From Rhyacophila brunnea (taxonomy: Eukaryota > Arthropoda > Insecta > Trichoptera > Rhyacophilidae): 64,000 nucleotides of DNA. The notes under the pieces are model-generated. The model was not told the DNA's origin. It ran no database searches and saw nothing but the letters and a program-made list of their open reading frames with translations. Position 1 is the first letter of the stretch; each line of letters starts with the position of its first letter. This document shows, piece after piece, positions 1-9,574 of the stretch. Where the stretch lies: positions 62,001 through 126,000 of the forward strand of contig JAGYXB010000812.1 of NCBI GenBank assembly GCA_022495005.1. Direction: 5' to 3'. The position numbers and the translations under genes were made by a program.

Positions 1-284
1 AGAATTAGCATTATTTGAGACAGGTAAAAATAAATTACTTGAAAATAGTAAATTATAATATTAAAACCATGTTTATACAGGCTAAATGTGAATTTAATGT
101 ATTTAATTCACTGTACCATAGTTCACCGTGAGCTGTTGCACCAAAAACAGATGGCCGTATAGCATTGAGATCAAAAACTGACACGTTTGTATGTTACAAT
201 TTAGATGCAATGTTTGTTTGCAGACAGTAATATTGTTACATTTTTATAAGTTTCAATTAGAGCATTAATTTGAGAGGTACGAAT
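1..284. other. Intergenic, with a small family-R fragment
   Basis: No gene is visible. Bases around 115-205 resemble the terminal part of family R (CACCGTGAGC and GGCCGTATAGCATTGAGAT are shared with copies near 16.9 and 18.85 kb). The rest is AT-rich and not assigned. Confidence 0.4.
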
Positions 285-450
285 TGACCATGTCCGATCC
301 TAATAAGATCACTTATTATGGTCGTCCACGGAGTGGAGGTTTGAATTAACAGATTTGTTTTTACAAGAAATGGATGTGTATTTGTCAGACTTGAAATTGG
401 AACCTGGGACTCGTGAGTTATAGGCCGACGGTTAAGCTGCTCGGCCATCT
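285..450 (-). mobile_element. SINE-A fragment (tRNA-derived), diverged
   Basis: On the minus strand this matches the fuller SINE-A copies at 9840-10086 and 49286-49545. It has a GGCCGAGCAG-type A-box region, a body carrying the CCTCCACTC hairpin, and a 3' end next to GGATCGGACATGG. The internal B box (GGTTCGAATCC in the good copies) is degraded, so this is an old copy. No target duplication is evident. Confidence 0.6.
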
Positions 451-455
451 AATTT

Positions 456-663
456 ATTTATCTACCTATTTCGTCTCTCTTTCCCTTGTATTCCGGAGGT
501 TTTTATTATGTATTTTATTCAGACATGTTTCGGACAATGGGCGGACAACAATTATGTTCCAACAAATCACCACCTACTTACTCTTGTTTTTTCATGTTGT
601 GAACGTCTTAAATTTGTAATTTGTAAAGTTCGCTAATGTAAACAAATAAATAACATTGAATTG
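456..663 (+). mobile_element. LINE 3' tail fragment
   Basis: The sequence ends in TTGTGAACGTCTTAAATTTG, then an AATAAATAACATTGAATTG-type tail. The same tail occurs at 43080-43160 and, reversed, at about 28060 and 52880, where it follows LINE coding remnants. I read it as the 3' untranslated end of that LINE family. It has no usable coding capacity. Confidence 0.5.
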
Positions 664-769
664 AGCTTACAGAGATTCGTGGAGGCGAACTGACGAGCGG
701 ACGTGGTTAAAGAAAGAAGACAATGACTATGTCAAAGACAGTGGTTCTTATACTTGTTCTCGTGTCCAG

Positions 770-1197
770 AAACTTGTACGTATGCAGTTTGTATCACACT
801 TCACTGTGAAATGTTGTATCGGAAATATATAGCCATATATTAAAGACCGTCCAACCTCTTTGGGTCGTATAGTACTGACATAAAATTCATGTCTAAATAA
901 AACGGTTCTTGTCGCTTTACACTTTACAGAAAGTCAGCAGCAAACAAATTTAGCTGATATACTGGATTATTTGTAAGGTTATGTTTTCATTCTTGCATTC
1001 ATGAATTTTACCAAAATCAGCTATGAAAATTGAATTAATGTTCATATTGAATCTAATAAAATTGGAGACCGTATAGAATAATATAGATACTATACCGTCT
1101 TTAATTATATTAGATTCATCAGATGGTCATCTCTTTCCGAGCCCACGACGAACTGTGCCACGGTGAAATGTTTTACATACAATTAACATGTAACCAC
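770..1197. mobile_element. Family R long-TIR MITE, in an intron
   Basis: The left end carries GTACGTATGCAGTTTGTATC and the right end is its inverted counterpart (TGAAATGTTTTACATAC, then TTAACATGTAACC). Inner arms share ACCGTATA and CTCTTTCCGA with other R copies. It lies just past the donor of the 1240-1908 exon, so in the host gene it sits in the downstream intron. The TTAGG core seen in other R copies is reduced here to TAAGGTTATG. Confidence 0.65.
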
Positions 1198-1239
1198 TTG
1201 TTCTTGGATTAAAAAAAAGAAAACTAAAGAAATACTCAC

Positions 1240-1908
1240 AAACGTGTTTGTCTTTTCCTTGCATTGATCCCATCATAGTTTGACTCCCGCCATCGACCTC
1301 CGTGAAACCGACACTCCCAAAATTACTTCTATCAAAAAGCGGCACGGGTGCCAAATTTTCAACATTTTCAATCGCTTCCACTCCCCTCATTTCTCCACCC
1401 CTGGACGCGTTGAATGCGTCAAAATTCTTAGATTCTACCCCTCTATCATATCCAACTGTCACACTGTCAAAATTATCATGCTGGCTACTGCCCCACGGCG
1501 AAGATCTGGTCATGTTCAATACATTCGAAAAAGACCCCAATACAGCGCTTGCTACCTGAGGTAACACCTGTGGCAGTTGGGATAGATTCTGTGCCAAGTC
1601 CATTGCCATACTTCCGGACGGTGCCGTCTGCGAGGACACGGACTCCCGGTCGTCTTCTTCGGGGGATTTGGTGTCCAGATCGACATCGCTGAATGCTTCC
1701 GCGCTGTCGCTTTTGACAGGCGCCGGTTGGGTGCCGTGCACTCTGGCGTAGTAAGCAGCCAGATCGAAATCGTCGTCGGGGGGTTTTGGTGGTTGGCTTT
1801 GTAATATGGACTTTTCGTTTTTCGGGTTTCGGTTTCTCTGATCGGAGGCCGACTGGTCGGGTCTTTGCAAATGAACGCCCGAGGATAGCGCGGGATCTTG
1901 CGAAGCAT
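1240..1908 (-). CDS. Internal coding exon of an unrecognised host protein
   Basis: Read on the minus strand, an acceptor (TTCTCTTTTCAG) ends at 1909 and a consensus donor GTGAGT lies at 1239-1234. The open frame between them is 669 nt. It starts two bases into a codon and ends one base into the next, so it is a symmetric phase-1 exon. The roughly 222 encoded residues are hydrophilic and low-complexity. They hold a PPKPPDDDFDLAAYY stretch near residue 40, an acidic Ser-rich part (SPEEDDRESVSS), and a short amphipathic segment LPQVLPQVASAVLGSF. Base composition is clearly richer in G+C than its flanks, as expected of constrained coding DNA. No catalytic motif or named domain is visible and I do not recognise the family. 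The remaining exons lie outside the window or were not found. The frame stays open past the donor for a few codons, but that part is intronic. Confidence 0.72.
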
Positions 1909-1984
1909 CTGAAAAGAGAAAACAATATCGTTAATTAGGTATTTATTTAAGGCTTGTAGTACTAATGGAAGAAGTATTAATCGA

Positions 1985-2127
1985 TGGAGCTTTATAATTA
2001 TAACACTTTCTTAGTGTCGAACATAAAGAGATTGCAATACCGGTATCCCAATATTTTTGAATACCGAAATACTAGTATTAAAAATCAGACAATACCGATA
2101 TATTCGATATTGAAAGTTGAAACAAAG
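1985..2127. repeat. AT-rich CGGTAT/ATACCG dispersed repeat
   Basis: It carries repeated, partly self-complementary ACCGGTATCCC/AATACCG words. A related piece lies reversed at about 17640-17735 (GTATCGGTATCTTGG, ATTTCGGTATCGATAAATAA). In both places it borders a family-T element. It may be the remnant of a transposon whose interior is lost. Confidence 0.4.
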
Positions 2128-2131
2128 TTAA

Positions 2132-2502
2132 GAGCATACATAAGTGAAACAGCAAATAATTTTCAACAATAGGTGGGACGAAATTTCGCACTAGTCGCCA
2201 ATCAAAGAGCGGTAGTAGAGGTGTGAGCACGTCAATTTGTTTTGTGATGGCGACGGGGGTATTAATTCTTAAATCGTGTAAAGATGACTATAAAACGTTA
2301 CCCATTTACTTGAAAAAGAAAACATGTCAATGAATATATTATTATTATTAGTAATAGAACAATAAACATAACATTAAATAGACGCATAATTATTCACTTT
2401 TTATGATAAATTATGTTTCGTTCTGCACGCGTCATTTGCACAATCTTCGCGTCGCGTAGTCACGATCGTTTTAGACCGTGCCCCAGCTGAAGTATAAACA
2501 CC
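2132..2502 (+). mobile_element. Family T MITE (TTAA-flanked)
   Basis: TTAA at 2128-2131 precedes GAGCATACATAAGTGAAAC, and the copy runs to TTAGACCGTGCCCCAGCTGA. It matches 46890-47238 in the same orientation, and 17946-18295 and 31819-32147 reversed. The right TTAA is lost here. There is no coding capacity. Confidence 0.65.
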
Positions 2503-2505
2503 CTT

Positions 2506-3327
2506 CGTTAGTGAAGTAAACCAGCTCCTATTAATTTTGTGTACCCTTTTGAAGTTATACTTCTTTTGGGGCGTTTGGTAGAGAGTGAAATTGAGAGCTG
2601 CGCGCGCAAACCGTTACGAAAGTCCCCGACGGTATGAAGTTAGCTGCGAGTCATTTGCAATTCCTTACGTAAACAAACGATTAAACGTCAGAGTGACAGT
2701 TGTTACTTTAAAAATAAAAGCAACGAGAAATAATTATATAAATTAAAGTGCATAGAAATAAACAAACGGCGCTCCAAAATGCGGCCCTTTTTCTTGAGTG
2801 TGTAATTTAACAAGATAATTAAGAGCTAATTGAAGAATCTAGGTTATCACAAGTTTTGTTTTTGTTTTGTTACGCCAAATAAGCATAACTTCTAACGCGC
2901 GTACATAAGTACCTACACACAGCGATTTTTTTATTATAATATACCTATATTTTAAGGTTATAACACAATGATAATAATTATCGAGGTACGTATCTATGAT
3001 TTAGTGCCTACAATGTTTAACTTCCGTCCAGCAGTCAGTCTTTGCCATTGATTCAATCTTAAATCTCGATTAATTCATAACAAATACATCGCACATTACG
3101 TCAAAACACTGCAGTGACGACAATATCATCTGATTTACGGAATGGCCCGAAACGCTGCGATCTTTGCTAAATTTTACTGTTTCAATAGCTCCAGAGCAGT
3201 GGCGCACAACCAGCTGCATTCAATCCACGTAAATGGCGTCTTAATTTGGCGCTTTCTTCTATCGAAGGTTGACGACTGTCTCGTAGTATTTACACCAGTC
3301 CTATGGAGGGTGCGCAGCCAAGATCGC
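2506..3327. other. Unassigned, includes one dispersed repeat
   Basis: Bases 2650-2848 (TGCAATTCCTTACGTAAACA to TTAACAAGATAATTAAGAGC) recur inverted at 51484-51672, so this is a dispersed repeat. No gene or terminal inverted repeat was found in the remainder. Confidence 0.45.
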
Positions 3328-3331
3328 TTAA

Positions 3332-3900
3332 GGGCCCACATGACAAACGTAGGTCAAAATGGAGGTTTTATGGTGTTTTCAGAGCATGATCCTGGACATT
3401 CCTTAAACGTTGTAGATAATCTATTTATATAATTTTGAAGCGCCTTATTATCATTTATATTTATTTTAAACATTTGATGACTGCATAAAGTATTTTTATT
3501 ACGTAAAATAGTGTTTTTTTAAACCTCTCGATCTAATGTTTTAGAATATAGTCATATTTCAGTACATTTTAAACGCATTTATAAAACCATTAGTAAAATT
3601 TATGTTAACATTATAAAGTGAAATATTTGCGATAAAAAAATATATTTTATAATGTCTGTGATCCCAAATTTGACAAGAATTAAGCATTTTATTATTCAAA
3701 AAATGGACACGATTAACATATTTTAATTATTGACCTAAGAATAAGGTGGTATTTTTTGAAATACGCCATTTCTATTGGCAGTTCCCAGTGGTTAAGCTAC
3801 AACATACGGCCGTGGGCATAAATTGGCAAACGATAAATGAAGCAGGGAGTAAGATCATGTTAACGCGCGTGTTTGAACATGTACATAACCGGAAAAAAAA
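3332..3900 (+). mobile_element. Family S MITE, 3'-truncated
   Basis: TTAA (3328-3331) is followed by GGGCCCACATG, the family-S end. The shared body follows (CCTGGACATTCCTTAAACG, GATGACTGCATAAAGTATTT, CAACATACGGCCGT). The copy stops near ACATGTACATAACCGG without reaching the opposite end found in the intact copy at 23817-24575. Confidence 0.7.
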
Positions 3901-3914
3901 TTGTATAAATGCCA

Positions 3915-4040
3915 ATAGAAATGTCTTACTCTAACGCATAGTGTGGAGATATAAGCGTGCTGAATACTTACTCACCCGCACTTTTGGTTTGTTTTTGTTC
4001 AGGCCTTGGTATTATACCCACGCTTCTGCGCCCTCTACCT
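3915..4040 (+). repeat. Dispersed repeat shared with 39765-39865
   Basis: The words TCTTACTCTA, GCGTGCTGAATACTT or GGTGCCGAATACTT, and TTTTTGTTCAGGCCTTG occur in the same order at both sites. No coding frame is conserved between them. Its nature is unknown. Confidence 0.5.
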
Positions 4041-4087
4041 CTTTTCTTGTATTACGTTGGAGTAAATTTAATCATACTTCTTATTGT

Positions 4088-4587
4088 GAAATAATTACAA
4101 GATAAAAAGAACTTTTTATATACAACGTTTTTAAATTTTCTGTTCAATCATATAAACTTGACAATTCTATGTATTAATAAAAACATTTTATTGTAATTGA
4201 TAGAAATACTGAATAAATATAGAATACTGAAATGTCATTTTGACATTTTATATTGATTTCCATAGTAACGCACGTTTATATTAATATGTAATTTAATTGC
4301 TAGGACCCCCTTAGCAACCGACAATAATAACTTTCCATACAAAACAGAATTAACTGAAAATGAATTCAATTCTGCTTAAAGGATGGCTAAAAGTATTAAA
4401 AGAATGCATTGTCGTCGTGTTCTGATATATTCTAAATGTTTCAAATGTCTAGCTAGTCGGGAAGTTAGTTAAAAATCTTCAATCGTCCAATACAAATCTT
4501 GGACAAACCAGAAAAAAATAAACTGGACACACAAGAAAAAATCTGTACCGGACAAACAAGAATACGAGCTAATAAAAACGTGGTAAA
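4088..4587 (+). mobile_element. Family X transposon, copy 1
   Basis: It starts at TTACAAGATAAAAAGAAC and ends at TAATAAAAACGTGGTAAAA. Hallmarks are ACGCACGTTTATATTAATA, TAGCAACCGACAATAATA, and GAAGTTAGTTAAAAATC. The family recurs at 7455-7925(-), 8353-8823, 26345-26812, 40322-40816(-), 52381-52840(-) and 60765-61190(-). No protein is encoded, and the superfamily cannot be settled by eye. Confidence 0.65.
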
Positions 4588-4799
4588 ATATGGCCGAAGT
4601 ATGCGAAATTACTGCGTTTGAAGGTAGCTACAACTTCTCTTGTTTCATTGCCTTGTCATAAATTCCTCATCTATAATATGATTTGTATTTCTTGCGTTTT
4701 ATGGACTGATCGTTTTAAAGAAATAAAACGAATCCGGCTTGGTCCACGGTGATTGGTGGTCAAATTTTTATCTTAGTGATCTGTACTGTGGGAAGACAT

Positions 4800-4874
4800 G
4801 GCTTGTTATAAACGCAGTTTGGCAGAGTTTATGTCTGATGTTAACAGCCTACCTCCACCCTTCACCACTGATAA
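4800..4874. mobile_element. hAT-M terminal fragment
   Basis: Only the right end of a hAT-M element survives (GTTAACAGCCTACCTCCACC then TTCACCACTG). Confidence 0.6.
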
Positions 4875-4960
4875 GGGGAGAAGGGTAGGACCAGCCCTGG
4901 ATTGTTGGACAACTTATGATCATAATGACTACATTTTTATTCTATTGGTAACAATATATT

Positions 4961-5334
4961 GTAAGAACCAATGACATTAATATGGACGAATCATCTGGGA
5001 AAAAAATGACACTCACTTCATTGTCGGGTCTGCCGAATGGCATAATCTGTTCTAACGCCATTACAATAAAGGTGATATTGCTATAAATTCCTGATACTTT
5101 TTGTTGGGTCTGCCGGATGGTTCGGTTCGAACGGGTTCGCTCAAATGAACATTGACATTAGAAACACTGCTCTAACGCCATTACAATAAAGGTCATATTG
5201 CTATAAATTCCCGATGCATGATATCGCATAATGAAAATTGCGTGACGTCTACCTATACATGCGAATGCGGGAATTTACTTGCTAGCTACTGTATTGAGTG
5301 CGTCGTCCATTAATAATGTCATTGGTAAGAACAG
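4961..5334. mobile_element. Small TIR element with internal duplication
   Basis: The end ACCAATGACATTAATATGG (about 4967-4985) is the inverted partner of CCATTAATAATGTCATTGGT (5308-5326). Inside, a block containing CTAACGCCATTACAATAAAG occurs twice, starting near 5051 and 5171. Each block is preceded by GGGTCTGCCG (5026 and 5107). No other copy was noticed in the window. Confidence 0.55.
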
Positions 5335-5336
5335 AA

Positions 5337-5665
5337 CGGATAATAAATATAATACCATTAGGCTATATACCAATACGGTAAATTTTGACGCAGGGTTTTG
5401 AATGTGCGAGTGTCGTACGAAAATGAAACACGCATTATGCACATGCAATAGTGCGTGTAATACACCAATATTAAATGAGCATCAATGCATAAACCGAGAG
5501 CAGTTGTCAGTATTCGACGTACGACGTATTCTTGACACATATTTAAATTTATCCCGTATTCTTCCTTACTTGAGATCGGTTGCCTGCTTAGGTATTTCAG
5601 TTACAATTGTTTCTGAGTTCCCTGATTGTAAGGTACAAAATAGCATTAATGTTGAGTTTGAAGCA
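5337..5665 (-). repeat. Family V dispersed repeat
   Basis: Reversed relative to 27045-27345. Shared words are TTATGCATTGATGCTCATTT, GGTGTATTACACGCAC and AAAACCCTGCGTCAAAAT. The same family lies at 9575-10140 and 40960-41195. No terminal inverted repeat or protein was found. Confidence 0.6.
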
Positions 5666-6159
5666 AATCTTGTGTAATATTGTAGATTTTTTTATGAGAA
5701 AAATTATGCTGTTTGCGGTGTTGTAAACGCTAGATTTAACGTCTTAGGCCAAAAGCGAGATCACGTTGTTGATGACGATGATAAAAATGTTGCCTGTCAC
5801 TGCTCTAGAACGACCTTCATCGCGACTAGAGTAGGTCCTACATAACGCACGTTCATATTATTATAGTAAGGCACATTTTTTACGACTTCTCTCACCTGCA
5901 GATTGCAGGAAATGGCAGTTAAATTGTAATAATACTGTTAGCAGAACAAAGAACTATATAAAATTCAAATCGAAAATAATTGCTCTCCGACCCTGAAACA
6001 GTATTATTCGAATCCCGCCATAACGTGACGAAATCGCATCGATTAAATAAGTAGAACTCCATTATTTATCAATTAACTATCATTGCACTACAGCCCGGGG
6101 TGGGTCCATACAGCCTCCAAAATCGTTATCTAACAAATGTTGAAACTAAAAAAAAACAA
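5666..6159. other. Unassigned
   Basis: No gene, tRNA-like sequence or repeat end was recognised. The stretch includes the word CATAACGCACGTTCATATTA, which faintly recalls family X. Confidence 0.4.
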
Positions 6160-6168
6160 AGATTGAAC

Positions 6169-6591
6169 GGTAACCGGACAAAACAGAACAGCCAGGGGAA
6201 AAATGAAACATTAATTTTTGTGGAATCTATTTAGGTTAGGTTAGATTAGGTTAGGTCAGGTTAGGTTAGGTTAGCTCATTATTTCGTTGTACCTAGTCAC
6301 CCAATCATTTTGAACATATTATATTGATTAAGATGAAATATCCTAAGCTTGCCGGCAACACCGAGTTAAGTCCCGTTTATTTGAGGCTTTCTAGCGATTA
6401 GGAATGCAGAAATTAGGTATATAATTTGATTTATTAAGGCGTATTGAAAATCTGTGCTATTTAAAATCTATCAACATAATAGAGATAGGACAATTTCAAT
6501 ATTAAATTTATGTTTTTCATGAAAGGTCATAGTTATACCTATTTATCGTGGTTCTGTTTTGTCATGTCATGTTTTGTTTTGTCATGGAACC
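6169..6591. mobile_element. Family Y TIR element, 9-bp target duplication
   Basis: The left end is GGTAACCGGACAAAACAGAA. The right end, inverted, is GGTTCCATGACAAAACA. The 9-bp AGATTGAAC flanks it on both sides (6160-6168 and 6592-6600). A run of TTAGG and TTAGA units lies at 6231-6273. A 9-bp duplication with long simple TIRs fits Mutator-like elements best, but no transposase is present to confirm this. Confidence 0.8.
6231..6273 (+). repeat. Degenerate TTAGG run inside family Y
   Basis: About eight TTAGG-like pentamers in tandem (TTAGGTTAGGTTAGATTAGG and onward). This is the insect telomere unit but here it is internal to a transposon. Confidence 0.85.
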
Positions 6592-6600
6592 AGATTGAAC

Positions 6601-7030
6601 GTACATAATTCTGAAAACACTCATGAGAAAATATAGCCAATAGAAGAAATCTTTTTTGAAAAAAGTAAGACACCCAGCAGGAATCGAAATATATTAGCAA
6701 GTTCAAGTAAGTTACAACAGAAAATATTGGAGTGACCTGTGACGTCGGATAGTAATTAAAGTAATAAATACTTTTATTTAGAATACAAAAACCGATCGCC
6801 TAACGTAACTCAATTTGGAGAGCGCTTGTGGGCAGGTATTAATAAGGCCAATAGTTAAAATTTGTCGCAATTAAGCATGGCAGTCGTAGCATAGTGGTAA
6901 TGCACAGGGCGCGATACCCAAGAGACGCAGATTCGATTCCAGCCGGGTGTCTTACTTCCAAAAAGATTTTTTCTATTGGCTATATTATTTTCTCATGAAT
7001 GTTTTCAGAATTATGTATGTTCAATAACTA
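6601..7030. mobile_element. SINE-B pieces in inverted arrangement
   Basis: 6601-6690 is SINE-B body on the minus strand (CTGAAAACACTCATGAGAAA). 6880-7030 is on the plus strand, with a tRNA-like head (GTCGTAGCATAGTGGTAATG, then B-box-like GATTCGATTCC) followed by the same body. The two head-to-head pieces enclose about 190 bp. The head is a degenerate tRNA, not a functional gene. Confidence 0.65.
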
Positions 7031-7254
7031 GAATGGTACATTCTTAAAATCTTGTGAATTATTCGTTGAATAAAATAAACAGTTAATTAAAACCAAAGGT
7101 GTTGAAAAAAACCTTCTTCTATATATGAAATTGAAGCAAAAAAGGACCACTGATAGAATTAGCTACAAGTGACCGCATTATAATGTTCGTTTGCCAATTT
7201 TCAGGTCGTCTAAAAATACAATCCGTCACGATGATGAGTAGATAAGCAGCCATT
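7031..7254. other. Unassigned
   Basis: AT-rich; nothing recognised. Confidence 0.4.
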
Positions 7255-7420
7255 TATAATCAGTAGCGAAGGGTGGAGGTAGGCTGTAAAGATCCGACAT
7301 AAATAGTGCATACTAAACGTTGCCAGTCAAACGTATTTGTTGTCTATTTTTGTCTTGTTAGTTTTTCAAATTCAATTTATTCCTGCCTAATCCAACTATA
7401 CCTAAATAAGATTTCATAAA
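7255..7420 (+). mobile_element. hAT-M left-end fragment
   Basis: It begins CAGTAGCGAAGGGTGGAGGT, keeps ACATAAATAGTGCATACTAA, and fades after TAGTTTTTCAAATTCAAT. The right half is missing. Confidence 0.65.
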
Positions 7421-7454
7421 AATAAAAAGGAATTCAAGTTAAACACATACATTT

Positions 7455-7925
7455 ATATTACAACGTTTTTATTAGCTCGTATTCTTATTTTCCGGTGGTT
7501 GTTTATCCAGTACAAATCTTGCAATCGATTTTTAACTAACTTCCCGAATAGCTAGAAACTTTAGGACTATATCAGTACACGATGCCAATGCATTCTTTTA
7601 ATACTTTTAGCCATCTTTGAGTAGAATTGAATTCATTTTTAGATAATTCTGTTTTGTATGGAAAGTTATTTCAGAAAAATCCATAAAAAGTAAAAGACTA
7701 TTATTGGTTGCTAAGGGGGTGGTCATAGCAACTAAATTATTAATATATACGTGCGTTACTATGGAAATCAAAATGCCATTTCAGTATTCTATAGGTAGTT
7801 GTTTGTTTGTTTGTTTTTTTATTTACTTCATATCAAGTACAAGTTTGAGCATATTGAGCATAATAATTCAACAGAAATTTTAAAAACGTTGGAAGTATAT
7901 AAAAAGTTCTTTTTATCTTGTAATT
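7455..7925 (-). mobile_element. Family X transposon, copy 2
   Basis: Reverse orientation: it begins ACAACGTTTTTATTAGCTCG and ends TTTTTATCTTGTAATTA. It keeps TTGGTTGCTAAGGGGG and ACGTGCGTTACTATGG. Confidence 0.7.
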
Positions 7926-8350
7926 ATTTTTATAAAAATCGGTGTTTTTTAAAGTATATATAAAAAATATTAAAACTATGAATTAGTCAAAAATCTCTTC
8001 GTCAAAACATAGACAACTTAATAAACTAAATTTGAATTATAAATATAACCATAAAATATAATGTAATAATAAGATAGCGTCCTTTGACAAGTTAACATTT
8101 TATAACATTTTTTTACAATAATAATTGTAAGTCTATATAAGGTCGGTTACCCTCAGTTTCTGTCAACTGTTTTTGTGATGAGTATTTCATTATCGACTGA
8201 GATCGTTAGTTCTAATGTATGTTGATAGATCTTACTATACGACCCACCACGCCGCCTCCTGTGGGCTTTCTCACCAAGTGACGTACAATGACAATGTAGG
8301 AAAACAAAGCATTTAATTCTTGAATTTATTAAAATACTTATTGAAAGATG
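7926..8350. other. Unassigned
   Basis: AT-rich, between two oppositely oriented X copies. No gene or terminal repeat was recognised. Confidence 0.4.
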
Positions 8351-8352
8351 GA

Positions 8353-8823
8353 TTAATAATTACAAGATAAAAAGAACTTTTTATATACTTACAAAGTTTT
8401 TAAATTTTCTGTTGAATTATTACGCTCAATATGCTCAAACTTGTACTTGATATGAAGTAAATAAAAAACAAACAAATATAGAATACTGAAATGTCATTTT
8501 GGTTTCCACAGTAACGCACGTATATATTAATAATTTAGTTGCTAGGACCACCCCCTTAGCAACCAATAATAGTCTTTTACTTTTTACGGATTTTTCTGAA
8601 ATAACTTTCCATACAAAACAGAATTAACTGAAAACGAATTCAATTCTGCTTAAAGATGGCTAAAAGTATTGAAAGAATGCATCGGCATCGTGTTCTGGTA
8701 TATTCTAAAAGTTTCAAATGTCTAGCCAGTCGGGAAGTTAGTTAAAAATCGATTGCAAGATTTGTACTGGACAAACAACCACCGGAAAAACAAGAATACG
8801 AGCTAATAAAAACGTTGTAAAAT
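8353..8823 (+). mobile_element. Family X transposon, copy 3
   Basis: One of the best copies: TTACAAGATAAAAAGAAC at the left, ACGTTGTAA at the right. With copy 2 about 0.4 kb away it forms a large inverted repeat. Confidence 0.7.
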
Positions 8824-9103
8824 AGTAATGTATCTTCGGATAAACGATTCAGAATAACATCCTTGTAAAACCACAAAAACCGCAGAATTAATTATGTACA
8901 GCTATACTCGTCTCAGCGATAGTTTATGTCTTAGGATCGTGCAGATATTATAATTCAATAGACAATATTTAAGACTTTTATAGCTAATAAACATTTTTTT
9001 ATTCAACAATTCACAAGATTTAAGAAAGTAACATTTTTATTATTGAACAATTTAAAATATAGAAAGCAGCAGCCGGAACATCCAACAGGAATCGAGATAT
9101 ATA
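8824..9103. other. Unassigned; holds an empty TTAA site
   Basis: Around 9005-9045 the sequence TTCACAAGATTTAAGAAAGT is the unoccupied counterpart of the TTAA site filled by the S element at 23817-24575. Confidence 0.5.
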
Positions 9104-9474
9104 TAAGTTGTACGTATGCAGTTCATCGTGGGACACTTATTCGTACGCCGCAGTACGTGAAACATGCGTTCGTATTTACATACATTTTATCAAATGACGA
9201 GTTCTTCGTTGAACATTTCACCGTGGAATACATTTGTACGTATCTTACAAAATGCGGCGATAGTTTGCAAATAGTACTGATCCAATTAGATTAACCCTAG
9301 CCTAACCTAACCTAGTAAAGACATCTCCACATGTTGTAGCTTACGTACAAATATACTCCACGGTGAAATGTTCAACGAAGAACTCGTCATTTGATTAAAT
9401 GATATACGAACTCAAATTTCACGCACTGTGGCGCACGAATAAATGTCCTGCGGTGAACTGTTTACGTACAAATT
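9104..9474. mobile_element. Family R long-TIR MITE
   Basis: Two roughly 170-bp inverted arms (AAGTTGTACGTATGCAGTTC to the left, GGTGAACTGTTTACGTAC to the right) meet at a core with CCTAGCCTAACCTAACCTAG (9296-9315). Paired words in the arms are CAAATGACGAGTTCTTCG and CGAAGAACTCGTCATTTG. A near-identical copy, including its right neighbour, lies at 20808-21240. Confidence 0.75.
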
Positions 9475-9540
9475 TCCGGATACGCAGGAATCGAACCTGC
9501 GTCTCTCGAGATTCACACCCACGCACATGCTTTAGGTATC
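9475..9540 (-). mobile_element. SINE-B tRNA-like head
   Basis: On the minus strand it has a B-box core (GCAGGTTCGATTCCTGCG). It abuts family R exactly as at 21210-21240, so the R + SINE-B head moved or was duplicated as a unit. Confidence 0.55.
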
Positions 9541-9574
9541 CTATACAATTGCTACAAATTTTAACTAATGACCA

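Noticed and set aside
1485..1925. Alternative frames over the 1240-1908 exon
   Set aside because: Arg/Pro-rich shadows that do not agree with the two splice sites; the chosen frame spans acceptor to donor without stops.
6231..6273. TTAGG array as a telomere or true interstitial telomere
   Set aside because: It is short, degenerate and lies inside a transposon with defined ends; the same holds for the other TTAGG runs.
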